The notes: a model not told the origin generated them from the sequence alone. A DNA stretch of 64,000 bases from Scytonema sp. UIC 10036 (GCF_009725235.1 NZ_WJFC01000007.1:62001-126000), one strand, 5' to 3'; positions 9,522 to 16,573 are shown, counted from the first letter of the stretch. Numbers and translations are program-made.

Positions 9522-9740
9522 ATGACACGGATTCCATTAACAGAAGCCCAACTGCGTTTACCCGAACTGATTGCAAGCCTGCAACCCGGTGAAGAAGTGG
9601 AGATTTTGTCCGGCGATCGCACAGTCGCCAGACTGATTGCCGAACTCCAATCACCTCGCAAGCCTCGCCAGCCCGGTAGTGCAATTGGAACCCTAATCAT
9701 CCTGTCCGAAGACGAAACCCCTCAGTCAAGTCGCCTGTGA
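9522..9740 (+). CDS. Phd/YefM-like antitoxin, C-terminus altered
   Basis: A 72-residue protein starting MTRIPLTEAQLRLPEL, with the pattern of Phd/YefM antitoxins. The N-terminal half forms the DNA-binding fold, and the C-terminal half normally neutralises a PIN-domain RNase. The usual C-terminal stretch after LIILSED is replaced by TPQSSRL, consistent with a deletion that joined it to the toxin remnant. It overlaps the broken toxin frame by 8 bp. It may still fold as a DNA-binding domain, but an intact toxin partner is missing. Confidence 0.6.
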   Translation: MTRIPLTEAQLRLPELIASLQPGEEVEILSGDRTVARLIAELQSPRKPRQPGSAIGTLIILSEDETPQSSRL

Positions 9741-9955
9741 TTTGATTGTCGATCCCCTCAATGACATTTTGCTCAGTCCTGCTTCTTATTGGGAAATTGC
9801 TATCAAAGTTAGTATTGGTAAGTATCAAATTCCTGGAAATTTTGAAACATGGATGGAGCATCAAATTCATGGTTGCTCAAGCACTTACAGAAAAGATCCC
9901 GATTGTTAGTGTGGATGCAGTGCTAGATAATTATGCAGTCACTCGTTATTGGTAA
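9733..9955 (+). pseudogene. Broken PIN-domain toxin (VapC type)
   Basis: Two frames together give the second half of a PIN RNase. One reads DPLNDILLSPASYWEIAIK up to about 9865, the other MVAQALTEKIPIVSVDAVLDNY to the stop at 9955. The first third, with the N-terminal catalytic Asp, is absent, and the middle has a frameshift plus a probable deletion. With the adjacent antitoxin this was a type II toxin-antitoxin pair that has lost its toxin. Confidence 0.6.
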
Positions 9956-9990
9956 GTACGATAACCTGCGCTTAGTCGCACTAAACATAT

Positions 9991-10135
9991 AAGGAACAGG
10001 GAACGCTTAACAGGCGAAAAACTAGCCCCGAAGCGAGTGGAATCGTTGGCGAAAAATCCCTTGTATCCCTTGTAAGGTGGAAATTTCGCCCCTTGTGGGC
10101 GGCTCACGGTACTATTCCTTGTTCCCCGTTCCCTT
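9991..10135. repeat. Inverted-repeat element in spacer
   Basis: Imperfect inverted arms (AAGGAACAGGGAACG at 9991-10005; CCTTGTTCCCCGTTCCC at 10117-10133) enclose about 110 bp with no coding potential. It looks like a miniature repeat element. Only one copy is recognised in this window. Confidence 0.45.
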
Positions 10136-10166
10136 TCATAAATCATTTAGGATTCTTATAAGTATA

Positions 10167-10279
10167 CTTACTCCCTTCCCGTTAAAAGAATACCTAATTT
10201 AATGAACCGCTCTAGGCGCAGAGGACACAGAGGAAAGAGGAGAAGAAGATCGGTAATCTTATGGCGGAAAGGGAGTAAT
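10167..10279. mobile_element. MITE with ATTACTCCCTTTCC-type terminal repeats, copy 1
   Basis: The ends are CTTACTCCCTTCCCG and GCGGAAAGGGAGTAAT in inverted orientation, about 112 bp apart. The interior carries AATGAACCGC, then a GAGGAAA run and TCGGTAATC. A second copy with the same ends and interior order is at 43801-43911. It has no coding capacity. It lies 8 bp from the stop of the 311-residue protein gene. Confidence 0.7.
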
Positions 10280-10286
10280 TATTTTG

Positions 10287-11222
10287 TTAACGACTTAACC
10301 GCTTAGGTGGAGCGATCGCTATATTCTCTCTGTTCACGCTTAAGGTGGTTGCTTCTATGACTTGTCCATAAGTGTTGCGGGTGCCAAAACCTTGAACCCG
10401 AACTTGGTCATTACCTTGAATTATGTTGGCAAGTCGATCGCCCACATGAGGTGGAAATTTCACTACCACACCAGAGGAGAGAATAACACCTTTGAGTTCG
10501 CCTCGGTGTCCAACAAGCCAATGCCGAGCAATTCCATCAGCAGAAAGACTGCTGTAGCTGACTCTGTTGGCTGGAGGTGGAGGAGGAACGGTAGGTGGTT
10601 GGGTAGCGATCGTCTCCTGGGTGCTGAGATTAACAATCTGAGTTGCCCGAATTTCCTGTCCAAATCGGGTGGGTGTACCAGCAACGCCGACAATTCTGAC
10701 TTCAGCATCTGGAGCGAGCGCGCTAGTGAGTCGATCGCTCAGGTGTGGCGGAAACTTAACCTGAAGCTTATTGTCCAACAATAGCCCATCAACTCTACCT
10801 TCTGGATTAAGCAGGTATTGCTGTACTCTGCCATTGTAAGTTGTAGTGTAGTCATTTGGTACAGGAACACCCAGAGGAGCCGGATTCGCAGGTTGAGCGT
10901 TCGCTACAGAAAATAAACCGCCTCGAATTGTTGAGTGTTGGTTCAGAGTAAAGTAACTCCAAACACTAGTTAGGGCAATTGCAGCTCCAGCTACCCCACT
11001 GCCAATTATCAGGTGCAGATTGCGGCGACGACTTTGGTGTTGTGTCTGTTTGAGATACATCAATTGTAATGCCTGCTGAAGGCTGTCCGGGGAAATTCCT
11101 GCTTCTGTAGCTGCTTGAACGAGTTCAGAGGGAATGTACTCCTCGGATTTCTGCTGTTGGAGTTTTGCAGCAAGGGCAAATAGTTCCGTGGCGGAGGAAT
11201 GAGAAATGCGATCGTCTTTCAT
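10287..11222 (-). CDS. Membrane-anchored protein with two repeated beta-type domains; apparent sigma-54 target
   Basis: A 311-residue protein of unknown function. An N-terminal cytoplasmic helical part (1-68, rich in Gln/Glu; LFALAAKLQQQ, PDSLQQALQLM) is followed by one transmembrane helix (about 71-90). The exported C-terminal part contains two copies of a module with the signature VKFPPHLSDRL / VKFPPHVGDRL, each followed by VRIVGV or VRVQGF and then FGQ/YGQ-IxAT. The modules look like small OB-type beta barrels and are separated by a proline-rich linker (TVPPPPPA). A perfect sigma-54 promoter lies upstream at 11261-11277, giving a predicted leader of about 28 nt. An inverted repeat, TTTGTCA-CA-TGACAAA (11243-11258), spans the predicted transcription start. 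It is the only intact gene in the window with a consensus sigma-54 promoter, apart from the sigma-54 operon's own near-consensus one. Confidence 0.7.
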   Translation of the reverse strand: MKDDRISHSSATELFALAAKLQQQKSEEYIPSELVQAATEAGISPDSLQQALQLMYLKQTQHQSRRRNLHLIIGSGVAGAAIALTSVWSYFTLNQHSTIRGGLFSVANAQPANPAPLGVPVPNDYTTTYNGRVQQYLLNPEGRVDGLLLDNKLQVKFPPHLSDRLTSALAPDAEVRIVGVAGTPTRFGQEIRATQIVNLSTQETIATQPPTVPPPPPANRVSYSSLSADGIARHWLVGHRGELKGVILSSGVVVKFPPHVGDRLANIIQGNDQVRVQGFGTRNTYGQVIEATTLSVNRENIAIAPPKRLSR

Positions 11223-11260
11223 GCTTGATTCTTCATCTTTGTTTTGTCACATGACAAACG

Positions 11261-11277
11261 TGCAAAAATCGTGCCAA
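11261..11277 (-). promoter_or_regulatory. Sigma-54 (-24/-12) promoter for the 311-residue protein gene
   Basis: On the minus strand the site reads TTGGCACGATTTTTGCA. It matches the published sigma-54 consensus YTGGCACGNNNNTTGCW at every defined position. The -24 GG is at 11275-11274 and the -12 GC at 11263-11262, with the obligatory 10-nt spacing. The predicted transcription start is near 11250, 28 nt before the ATG at 11222. The same 17 bp, except the last base, recurs at 13081-13097. The match is direct; activity is inferred. Confidence 0.82.
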
Positions 11278-11321
11278 AGATGTCTGAAAAGCGTATTTTG
11301 CCGGGTAAAGCTCTCGCCACC

Positions 11322-12584
11322 CTATTCATTCATATTCTTTAAAGTTGCAACTGCTGAAGGAGAAACACGGCTCAGGTATCGAAATATCCAATATTTGAAT
11401 ATCGTATCCAGCATTACTGGGAATGTGGCAATAAACAGAAATATGACACTTTTATTGGCAGCAATCCCCAAATGATTTGCCATCCCTTCAAGCAGAATTT
11501 CCCAACCATGAGTGGAATGATATCCCACAAACATATCTGTGAGCAAAATAATGATAAAAGCCTTGGCACTGTCGCTTAAACCGTATACGACCTCATCCAT
11601 AAAAGATTTTAAAGCGATAATCTCCTTTCTGCTGTTTATAACTAACCAAGCAAAAGCAACGAGTGCTAGTAAATCTGCAAAAACGTTGGCGATCGCATCG
11701 TTACCTTTACTCCGAAATTCTTCAGCAATTTCATCAGCTTTCCGTTGAACTCGCTGTTCAATAACTTCTGAGGATAGTTGTGGCGAATGATTAATGAAAC
11801 TAGCAAAGCGCAGTTCTTCTTCAAAAGTTTTTAACTCCGTAAGTGCTTCTTCTTTCATTTCCTTGTTCAGAAAGACTGAAAAATTGGTTTCATTTCTAAA
11901 TCGCTGTACAATTGGATTAATTAAAAAGAATTTGGATAATTGTTGAGTCAGGAGAGGCACAAGAATTAACAAGATAACAAATCGAATCGCCATTTTTGTT
12001 TTGTGACTCGACCTCCGAAACTGTGTAATAACCTCTTGTTCTGAATTGGGATTTAAATCTGTTTTGATCCGATTGACTGTTCTGCCAATGGATCTAGGTA
12101 ATACTCCCTTCTTCTGAAAAACATCTGTATTTTCAGCCTTCACGATTTCATTTGGTTTTCTCTTGGTATCGATTTGCTGGGGATTAATCTCCAGTAAATC
12201 TGAATTTGATGCTAACTCTAGCTCTGATGTAGTAGTATATTTTGCAACAATTTCATCAATCAACCCTAACTTTACTAACAGTTTAGGAGCTGAATTTCTC
12301 AGCACTGAACGACTGAGCTTGAATTCTGCAACCCTTAATTTCACTGTATTGAGGTGTTTGTCAACATCTGCTAACAAACAAGCCATCACACTTTCACTAT
12401 GCAAACCTGAGTTGGGAGAAATTTTTTGACCGCCAAAGTGTTCATCTTCCATAGCTTTAATTAGCAAAGCAGTTTGATAGGCTTCTTCCAAGGCTCTTTC
12501 CGGTGTTTTTACAAACCAGAGACGAACTACTCGCAAGTACTCCGGAAATAATCCTGTATTTTTTGTTGGTATTGAAAGTTTCAT
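11322..12584 (-). CDS. pxcA: Proton extrusion protein PxcA (CemA/PcxA family)
   Basis: About 420 residues in the family of cyanobacterial PxcA and plastid CemA, inner-envelope/plasma-membrane proteins needed for light-dependent H+ extrusion. A long polar N-terminal region (1-190) is followed by four hydrophobic segments: MAIRFVILLILVPLL, then ANVFADLLALVAFAWLVI, then AKAFIIILLTDMFVGYHS with the family's GYHSTHGWE signature, and a last one (VIFLFIATFPVMLDTIFKYW). The frame is open 43 codons further upstream, but that part is written by a dispersed repeat (residues RRGAEDAE). I therefore set the start at 12584 (MKLSIPTKNTG). Confidence 0.88.
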   Translation of the reverse strand: MKLSIPTKNTGLFPEYLRVVRLWFVKTPERALEEAYQTALLIKAMEDEHFGGQKISPNSGLHSESVMACLLADVDKHLNTVKLRVAEFKLSRSVLRNSAPKLLVKLGLIDEIVAKYTTTSELELASNSDLLEINPQQIDTKRKPNEIVKAENTDVFQKKGVLPRSIGRTVNRIKTDLNPNSEQEVITQFRRSSHKTKMAIRFVILLILVPLLTQQLSKFFLINPIVQRFRNETNFSVFLNKEMKEEALTELKTFEEELRFASFINHSPQLSSEVIEQRVQRKADEIAEEFRSKGNDAIANVFADLLALVAFAWLVINSRKEIIALKSFMDEVVYGLSDSAKAFIIILLTDMFVGYHSTHGWEILLEGMANHLGIAANKSVIFLFIATFPVMLDTIFKYWIFRYLSRVSPSAVATLKNMNE

Positions 12585-12631
12585 AATTCTTTGCCAAAAT
12601 CTACTTAAATACTGAAGGAAATCAATAGCTA

Positions 12632-12752
12632 TCTCACTTCTTACCTCTGCGTCCTCTGCGCCTCTGCGGTTAAATAAATTTACTTTTGAACCGCAGAGGC
12701 GCAGAGCGCGCACCAGAGAAGATGAGGAATTACCGCCTGAATCAAAAGTTTA
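12632..12752. repeat. Imperfect palindromic repeat (CTCTGCGG/CCGCAGAG family), copy 1
   Basis: A hairpin-like element: TACCTCTGCGTCCTCTGCG, then GCGGTTAAATAAATTT, then GAACCGCAGAGGCGCAGAG, and a tail AATTACCGCCTGAATCAAAA. A near-identical copy is at 43918-44040. It sits just upstream of pxcA, and read in frame it produces a false N-terminal extension. Confidence 0.75.
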
Positions 12753-12934
12753 TCAGTCCTTGAAAATACTAGTATTATTTTTGACAAATTAATACGGTTT
12801 GACAAAGCACAGTTTCTGGCTATTTGTAGGTACATCCACTTTTTACTGTGGTTGTCATTGACAATTTTTACTTTTCATACAAGATATTTAATGTTCAATT
12901 TTAGAAATATGCATGAAAAAATTTTCAGAGTTCT

Positions 12935-13080
12935 AAGTTTGATTGAAAAAGGCTTCTTGGGGTTTGTTGGAGCAATAGCGTTTTGCCCTGTAATGCCTGC
13001 TGAGGGTTGCCCTTGAGAAATTCCATAGGTTTTCACTTTCAATCCTTTCCTTCATCTTTAATTTGGTCATATAACAGAAG
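12935..13080 (-). pseudogene. Remnant of a second copy of the 311-residue protein's 5' region
   Basis: On the minus strand the leader after the promoter (TTAAAGATGAAGGAAAG) and a segment reading NPQQALQG resemble the leader and N-terminal part (SLQQALQL) of the 311-residue gene at 10287-11222. A +strand stretch TAATGCCTGCTGAGGGTTG corresponds to TAATGCCTGCTGAAGGCTG in that gene. Only a short frame remains. It looks like the deleted remains of a paralogue that kept its promoter. The rest of 12753-12934 is AT-rich with nothing recognisable. Confidence 0.45.
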
Positions 13081-13097
13081 AGCAAAAATCGTGCCAA
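13081..13097 (-). promoter_or_regulatory. Second consensus sigma-54 promoter (leftward)
   Basis: On the minus strand it reads TTGGCACGATTTTTGCT, again a full match to YTGGCACGNNNNTTGCW, with the -12 GC at 13083-13082. It drives towards the gene remnant at 12935-13080. It stands back to back with the rightward promoter at 13139-13155, 41 bp away. Confidence 0.75.
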
Positions 13098-13138
13098 AGA
13101 TACAGACCGAAGCGAAACTAGATTGGATAAGATGAAAA

Positions 13139-13155
13139 CTGGCATAGTTTTTGCA
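13139..13155 (+). promoter_or_regulatory. Sigma-54-type promoter of the activator-rpoN operon
   Basis: The site reads CTGGCATAGTTTTTGCA. It agrees with YTGGCACGNNNNTTGCW at all but two defined positions (C to T and G to A in the -24 block). The GG (13141-13142) and GC (13153-13154) are correctly spaced. The predicted start of transcription is near 13166, about 31 nt before the ATG at 13197. This implies that sigma-54 transcribes its own operon. Confidence 0.72.
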
Positions 13156-13196
13156 CTTTCACGTTTTATCCAATAATTTCTACAAATTAACCTGTT

Positions 13197-14618
13197 ATGC
13201 TTCTGCGACGCTGGACTTTGCGACAGCAACTTACAATTTTGACAGTTTTGTTTCTCAGCCTGAGTGGATTAGCATTGTGGCTGGTCGTACAACTGTTTGA
13301 AAGCTTAGAAGGAACAGTGATTGCTCGCAATCAGCGTGAGCTTGCTAGCGCCAATACACGTCTAATCCAATTGTTTTGGGAATCGCGCCTGCATCATACG
13401 GAAATGTCCCCTCGGCGTTTGGAGAAATTATTACAACAATTATCAACAGACGCTCTGGAAAATTTTCCCCGCGTGGAAGGAGGATTTTATCTTTTACAGC
13501 AGGATAGCTTGCTGGGATACGCCTTCCCCACCCATGGAGGACCAGTGCCAAAAACAGATATCCCGCCTACCGAACGGGATTCAATTTTGCAACTGGCACG
13601 ACAAGCAACGAGTCAAGGCTTACCACAAGAACTCGTGCTGCGGTCAAAGTTAGATATTTTGGTACTGCAAGCAGATCCACTACCACTGTGGGCATATGGA
13701 ACTAGTCACACGGCTATCGAAGCAATGCAGTTGGGCGCTTACGATTATCTCACCAAACCCTTTGACTTAGACGAACTGGTAAATTTGACTGCGAAGGCAT
13801 TAGCCCACCATCAAGAACCAGTGTATCAGGTCGGGGAGTCCACATTGCAGAAGGGACAAGAGGAATTATTAGGGCGATCGCCTGCAATGCAATCGGTATT
13901 TAAACTTATTGGTCGTGTTGCTCCTGCAGACACAACGGTTCTGATTACTGGAGAATCTGGCACTGGCAAAGAGCTAGTTGCTTCCACGCTTCATGCAGCG
14001 AGTCCCCGCAGCAAAGCACCGTTGGTGAAAGTCAACTGTGCCGCACTGCCAGAACATTTGCTAGAAGCAGAACTCTTCGGACACGAAAAAGGGGCTTTTA
14101 CCGGAGCGAATCATATGCGAATCGGACGGTTTGAGCAAGCAAATAGTGGCACAATTTTTCTGGACGAAGTGGGAGAACTCAGTCTTCCCATTCAGGGTAA
14201 GCTGTTGCGGGTGTTGCAGGATCGTTCCTTTGAGCGTTTGGGCAGCAACCAGACACGCACTGTTGATGTGCGAATTGTTGCTGCAACCAATCGCAATTTA
14301 GAGCAGATGGTACGGCTTCAGCAGTTCCGGGAAGATTTGTTTTATCGCCTCAATGTCGTCCGGATTGAATTACCACCCTTGCGCGATCGCCCTGAAGATT
14401 TGGAACAACTCATCCAACACTTTCTCAGTAGTATTGCGGTGAAACGGGGATTAAAGCGGTTGGCGCTTGCTGAATCTGCAGCTTTAAAACTGAGGAATTA
14501 TTCTTTTCCTGGCAATGTGCGCGAGTTGCAGAACACCTTAGAACGGGCTGCGGTGCTTTCTGGTGGACGAACGATTTTGTCGGAACATCTCGTTTTTAGT
14601 CAACAGGATGAAGAATGA
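13197..14618 (+). CDS. Fused sensor / sigma-54-dependent AAA+ activator lacking a DNA-binding domain
   Basis: 473 residues with a mosaic structure. Residues 1-167 look like a histidine-kinase input region: basic start, TM helix at about 12-33, then an extracytoplasmic domain. At about residue 167 (WAYG|TSHTAIEAM) the protein switches to the second half of a response-regulator receiver (AIEAMQLGAYDYLTKPFD, about 168-210). The phospho-acceptor Asp is absent. The AAA+ sigma-54 interaction domain follows (about 225-450): Walker A GESGTGKE near 252, GAFTGA near 299, Walker B GTIFLDE near 319 and arginine-finger region REDLFYRLNVV. The protein ends at SQQDEE with no Fis-type helix-turn-helix. Only one TM is present, so as translated the ATPase would be placed outside the cytoplasm; an internal start at MQLGAYDYL would avoid that. 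The gene overlaps rpoN by ATGA. A deletion joining a kinase gene to an NtrC-type gene is the simplest origin. Confidence 0.8.
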   Translation: MLLRRWTLRQQLTILTVLFLSLSGLALWLVVQLFESLEGTVIARNQRELASANTRLIQLFWESRLHHTEMSPRRLEKLLQQLSTDALENFPRVEGGFYLLQQDSLLGYAFPTHGGPVPKTDIPPTERDSILQLARQATSQGLPQELVLRSKLDILVLQADPLPLWAYGTSHTAIEAMQLGAYDYLTKPFDLDELVNLTAKALAHHQEPVYQVGESTLQKGQEELLGRSPAMQSVFKLIGRVAPADTTVLITGESGTGKELVASTLHAASPRSKAPLVKVNCAALPEHLLEAELFGHEKGAFTGANHMRIGRFEQANSGTIFLDEVGELSLPIQGKLLRVLQDRSFERLGSNQTRTVDVRIVAATNRNLEQMVRLQQFREDLFYRLNVVRIELPPLRDRPEDLEQLIQHFLSSIAVKRGLKRLALAESAALKLRNYSFPGNVRELQNTLERAAVLSGGRTILSEHLVFSQQDEE

Positions 14619-15994
14619 ATAAACCTGTATTAATTGCTACTCCCTCACCAGAAACCCATTTAGAGACCCAAGCAGTTCTCTATCCAACGCTACGGCAGTT
14701 GGTGCAGCTGTTGCCTTGGAATCATCAGCGAGTTCGAGAGCATCTGCGAGAACAAGCCAAACACAATCCATTCTTGCTGCATCAGCGCTCTACAAATCCG
14801 GAGGTCTTGCTAGAGGATGTTTTCCCCGATTGGTACAGTCCGGCTGCAAGCGCACCCAGTTTACAAGAGCATTTGCGCGGACAGATTAGTGCTTTAAATT
14901 TACCCTTTCAACAGCGAGAAGCATTACTTTACCTCACCCAGTGGCTCTCACCCAGTGGCTATTTGGAAGAATCTCCTCAAGTCTGGGCAGAGGGAAGCAG
15001 TTGGAGTGTGAGGGAGTTGGAAGCAGTTGTACCTCACCTGCAAAGTCTCGAGCCACCAGGTATTGGGGCGCGATCGCTTCAAGAGTGTCTGCTGTTGCAA
15101 CTTCAAGAACAACCTAATAGTCTGGCAGCACGACTGGTAGAAGATTATTTAGAAGATGTGGCGAACTGTGTTGGTCAGTCAACTGAAGCAAGACAACATC
15201 AAGAATTGTTACTGTTGAAGTTACAACAACGGTTTGCAGTCCACGAGCCTGTGTTAGAATTGCCGCTCGATTTGCAAGCGTTAGAAGCAGCAATTTCGGA
15301 AATTCAGACGCTCGAACCTCGACCGGGAAGAAACTTCAGCTATCATCCGGCAAGTATAGTCACCCCCGATCTGAAAGCTGAACCTCATACAAATGGGTGG
15401 CAGGTTTCTTTGATGTATGAGGTGAGTCAAGAATTTTGCCTGGATGAAGAAGCGATCGTCAAGATAACCCAATCTCGCCAGACAGCGCGAGAAAAGCAAC
15501 GCTTAGAAAGCTTACTAGAAGAGGCAAGGAGTTTACTCAAAGCAGTTAATCAGTGGCAGGAAAATTTACTCAAAGTTGGACAGTTTTTGGTAAATCGCCA
15601 GCAAGCGTTTCTAACAAGTAAAAACAGTTTAGATTTGGTTCCTACTCCCCAGCAACTTGTCGCTCAATCAATTGGGCTTTCGGATGCTACCACGAGCCGC
15701 ATCGTGCGAGAGCGTTACTTGTTGATTGGCGGACAACAAAGTCGAATTCTGCCGTTGCGATCGCTGTGTACTCCTGTGAGTGTGGGTGGACGTACACCCA
15801 AACAGATCCAACAGATGATTATCCAACTGATTCAACAAGAACCTCCGACGAAACCCTACAGCGATGACCAACTTGCTCAATTGTTACAGATGCGATTTGG
15901 AGTTGCGATCGCTCGCCGGACTGTTGTCAAGTACCGTAAAATGGCAGGAATCGATTCATCCCACATACGCAAGCTCGGTAAATCCAGGAAGTAG
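14615..15994 (+). CDS. rpoN: RNA polymerase sigma-54 factor (RpoN)
   Basis: 459 residues with the sigma-54 layout. Region I (about 20-58; LYPTLRQLVQLLPW, then EHLREQAKHNPFLL) contacts activators. A short region II follows. The core-binding domain (about 85-240) includes SLQEHLRGQI, LSPSGYLEE and LEPPGIGARSLQECLLLQL, close to the family signature FDPPGVGARDLxECLLLQL. The C-terminal part has a helix-turn-helix (PTPQQLVAQSIGLSDATTSRI) and the RpoN box ARRTVVKYRK (about 433-442; canonical ARRTVAKYRE) that reads the -24 element. Length is normal. The start overlaps the upstream activator gene by 4 bp, indicating translational coupling. No frameshift is seen. Sigma-54 is generally considered absent from cyanobacteria, so this looks like an acquired locus. 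Confidence 0.92.
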   Translation: MNKPVLIATPSPETHLETQAVLYPTLRQLVQLLPWNHQRVREHLREQAKHNPFLLHQRSTNPEVLLEDVFPDWYSPAASAPSLQEHLRGQISALNLPFQQREALLYLTQWLSPSGYLEESPQVWAEGSSWSVRELEAVVPHLQSLEPPGIGARSLQECLLLQLQEQPNSLAARLVEDYLEDVANCVGQSTEARQHQELLLLKLQQRFAVHEPVLELPLDLQALEAAISEIQTLEPRPGRNFSYHPASIVTPDLKAEPHTNGWQVSLMYEVSQEFCLDEEAIVKITQSRQTAREKQRLESLLEEARSLLKAVNQWQENLLKVGQFLVNRQQAFLTSKNSLDLVPTPQQLVAQSIGLSDATTSRIVRERYLLIGGQQSRILPLRSLCTPVSVGGRTPKQIQQMIIQLIQQEPPTKPYSDDQLAQLLQMRFGVAIARRTVVKYRKMAGIDSSHIRKLGKSRK

Positions 15995-16068
15995 GTAAGT
16001 ATCGGGAGATTTCAAGAATTCCCCAGATGCTCACTCTCCTTAAATATCCGAACTCTGGCTTGGAATTG

Positions 16069-16278
16069 CTAGGAAATTTCTACTGTTTTTTGCAAAGATG
16101 AAGAAACTTGACGCGAAGAAGTGCCAGTCATTTCTGAGACTGGGGCAATTTCTTGCATCAAACTTGAGATTTCGTTGGAGGTTTGTACCTGAGAGACTGT
16201 CGTTGTAGAAATGGAATGTAGCAATCGATCGATTTGGAGGTAGACATCTAATGAGATAATAGTAAATAGACCAAGCAC
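16069..16278 (-). pseudogene. Fragment of a methyl-accepting chemotaxis protein
   Basis: The minus-strand frame reads QIDRLLHSIS, then VSQVQTSNEISSLMQEIA, then TSSRQVSSSLQKTVEI. This is the repeating signature of cyanobacterial PilJ/MCP signalling domains near the C-terminus. Only about 65 residues remain, with neither input domain, the hairpin tip nor the true end. It is a scrap of a chemoreceptor gene next to the sigma-54 operon. Confidence 0.6.
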
Positions 16279-16301
16279 ACTATAAAAAGGAGAATAAATA
16301 T

Positions 16302-16565
16302 ATGCCTCATTATGTTTGTGATTTTACCGATGATAGCAATTGGTATAAAACCAAAGAGGAAGTAAAAACCAGAACTTTTGATACTGAAGAGTCAGCCAAA
16401 GAATGGTTTAAAGCTCATTTTCCAGGAAAAAATTTAGAGTTTACAGGGTTTCATAGAACTGAACGATATGCGACCAGTTGGGTTGATTGTGATGGCAAGA
16501 GTATAGGCGAAATTACCAGACGACCCTCTGAGGGAGAAAAATACTTTACAAATCATAAATTATAA
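16302..16565 (+). CDS. Hypothetical protein, 87 residues
   Basis: A small soluble protein starting MPHYVCDFTDDSNWYK, rich in aromatic and charged residues, with no signal peptide or TM. A strong ribosome-binding site (AAAAGGAGAA) lies 7-8 nt before the ATG. The stop is 8 bp before the FolD-like gene, so the two are probably one operon. I do not recognise the family. It could be a partner of the next gene. Confidence 0.65.
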   Translation: MPHYVCDFTDDSNWYKTKEEVKTRTFDTEESAKEWFKAHFPGKNLEFTGFHRTERYATSWVDCDGKSIGEITRRPSEGEKYFTNHKL

Positions 16566-16573
16566 TAATTTCC

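Noticed and set aside
12585..12713. N-terminal extension of PxcA
   Set aside because: The open frame there is encoded by a dispersed palindromic repeat also found at 43918-44040, and PxcA homologues begin at MKLSIP-like positions.
12933..13229. A 98-codon minus-strand gene across the sigma-54 promoters
   Set aside because: It overlaps both promoters and the start of the activator gene, and its product resembles nothing known. The promoter and remnant reading explains the sequence better.
14144..14162. TGGCACAATTTTTCTG inside the activator gene as a further sigma-54 promoter
   Set aside because: No GC at the -12 position and it is within the conserved AAA+ coding sequence.
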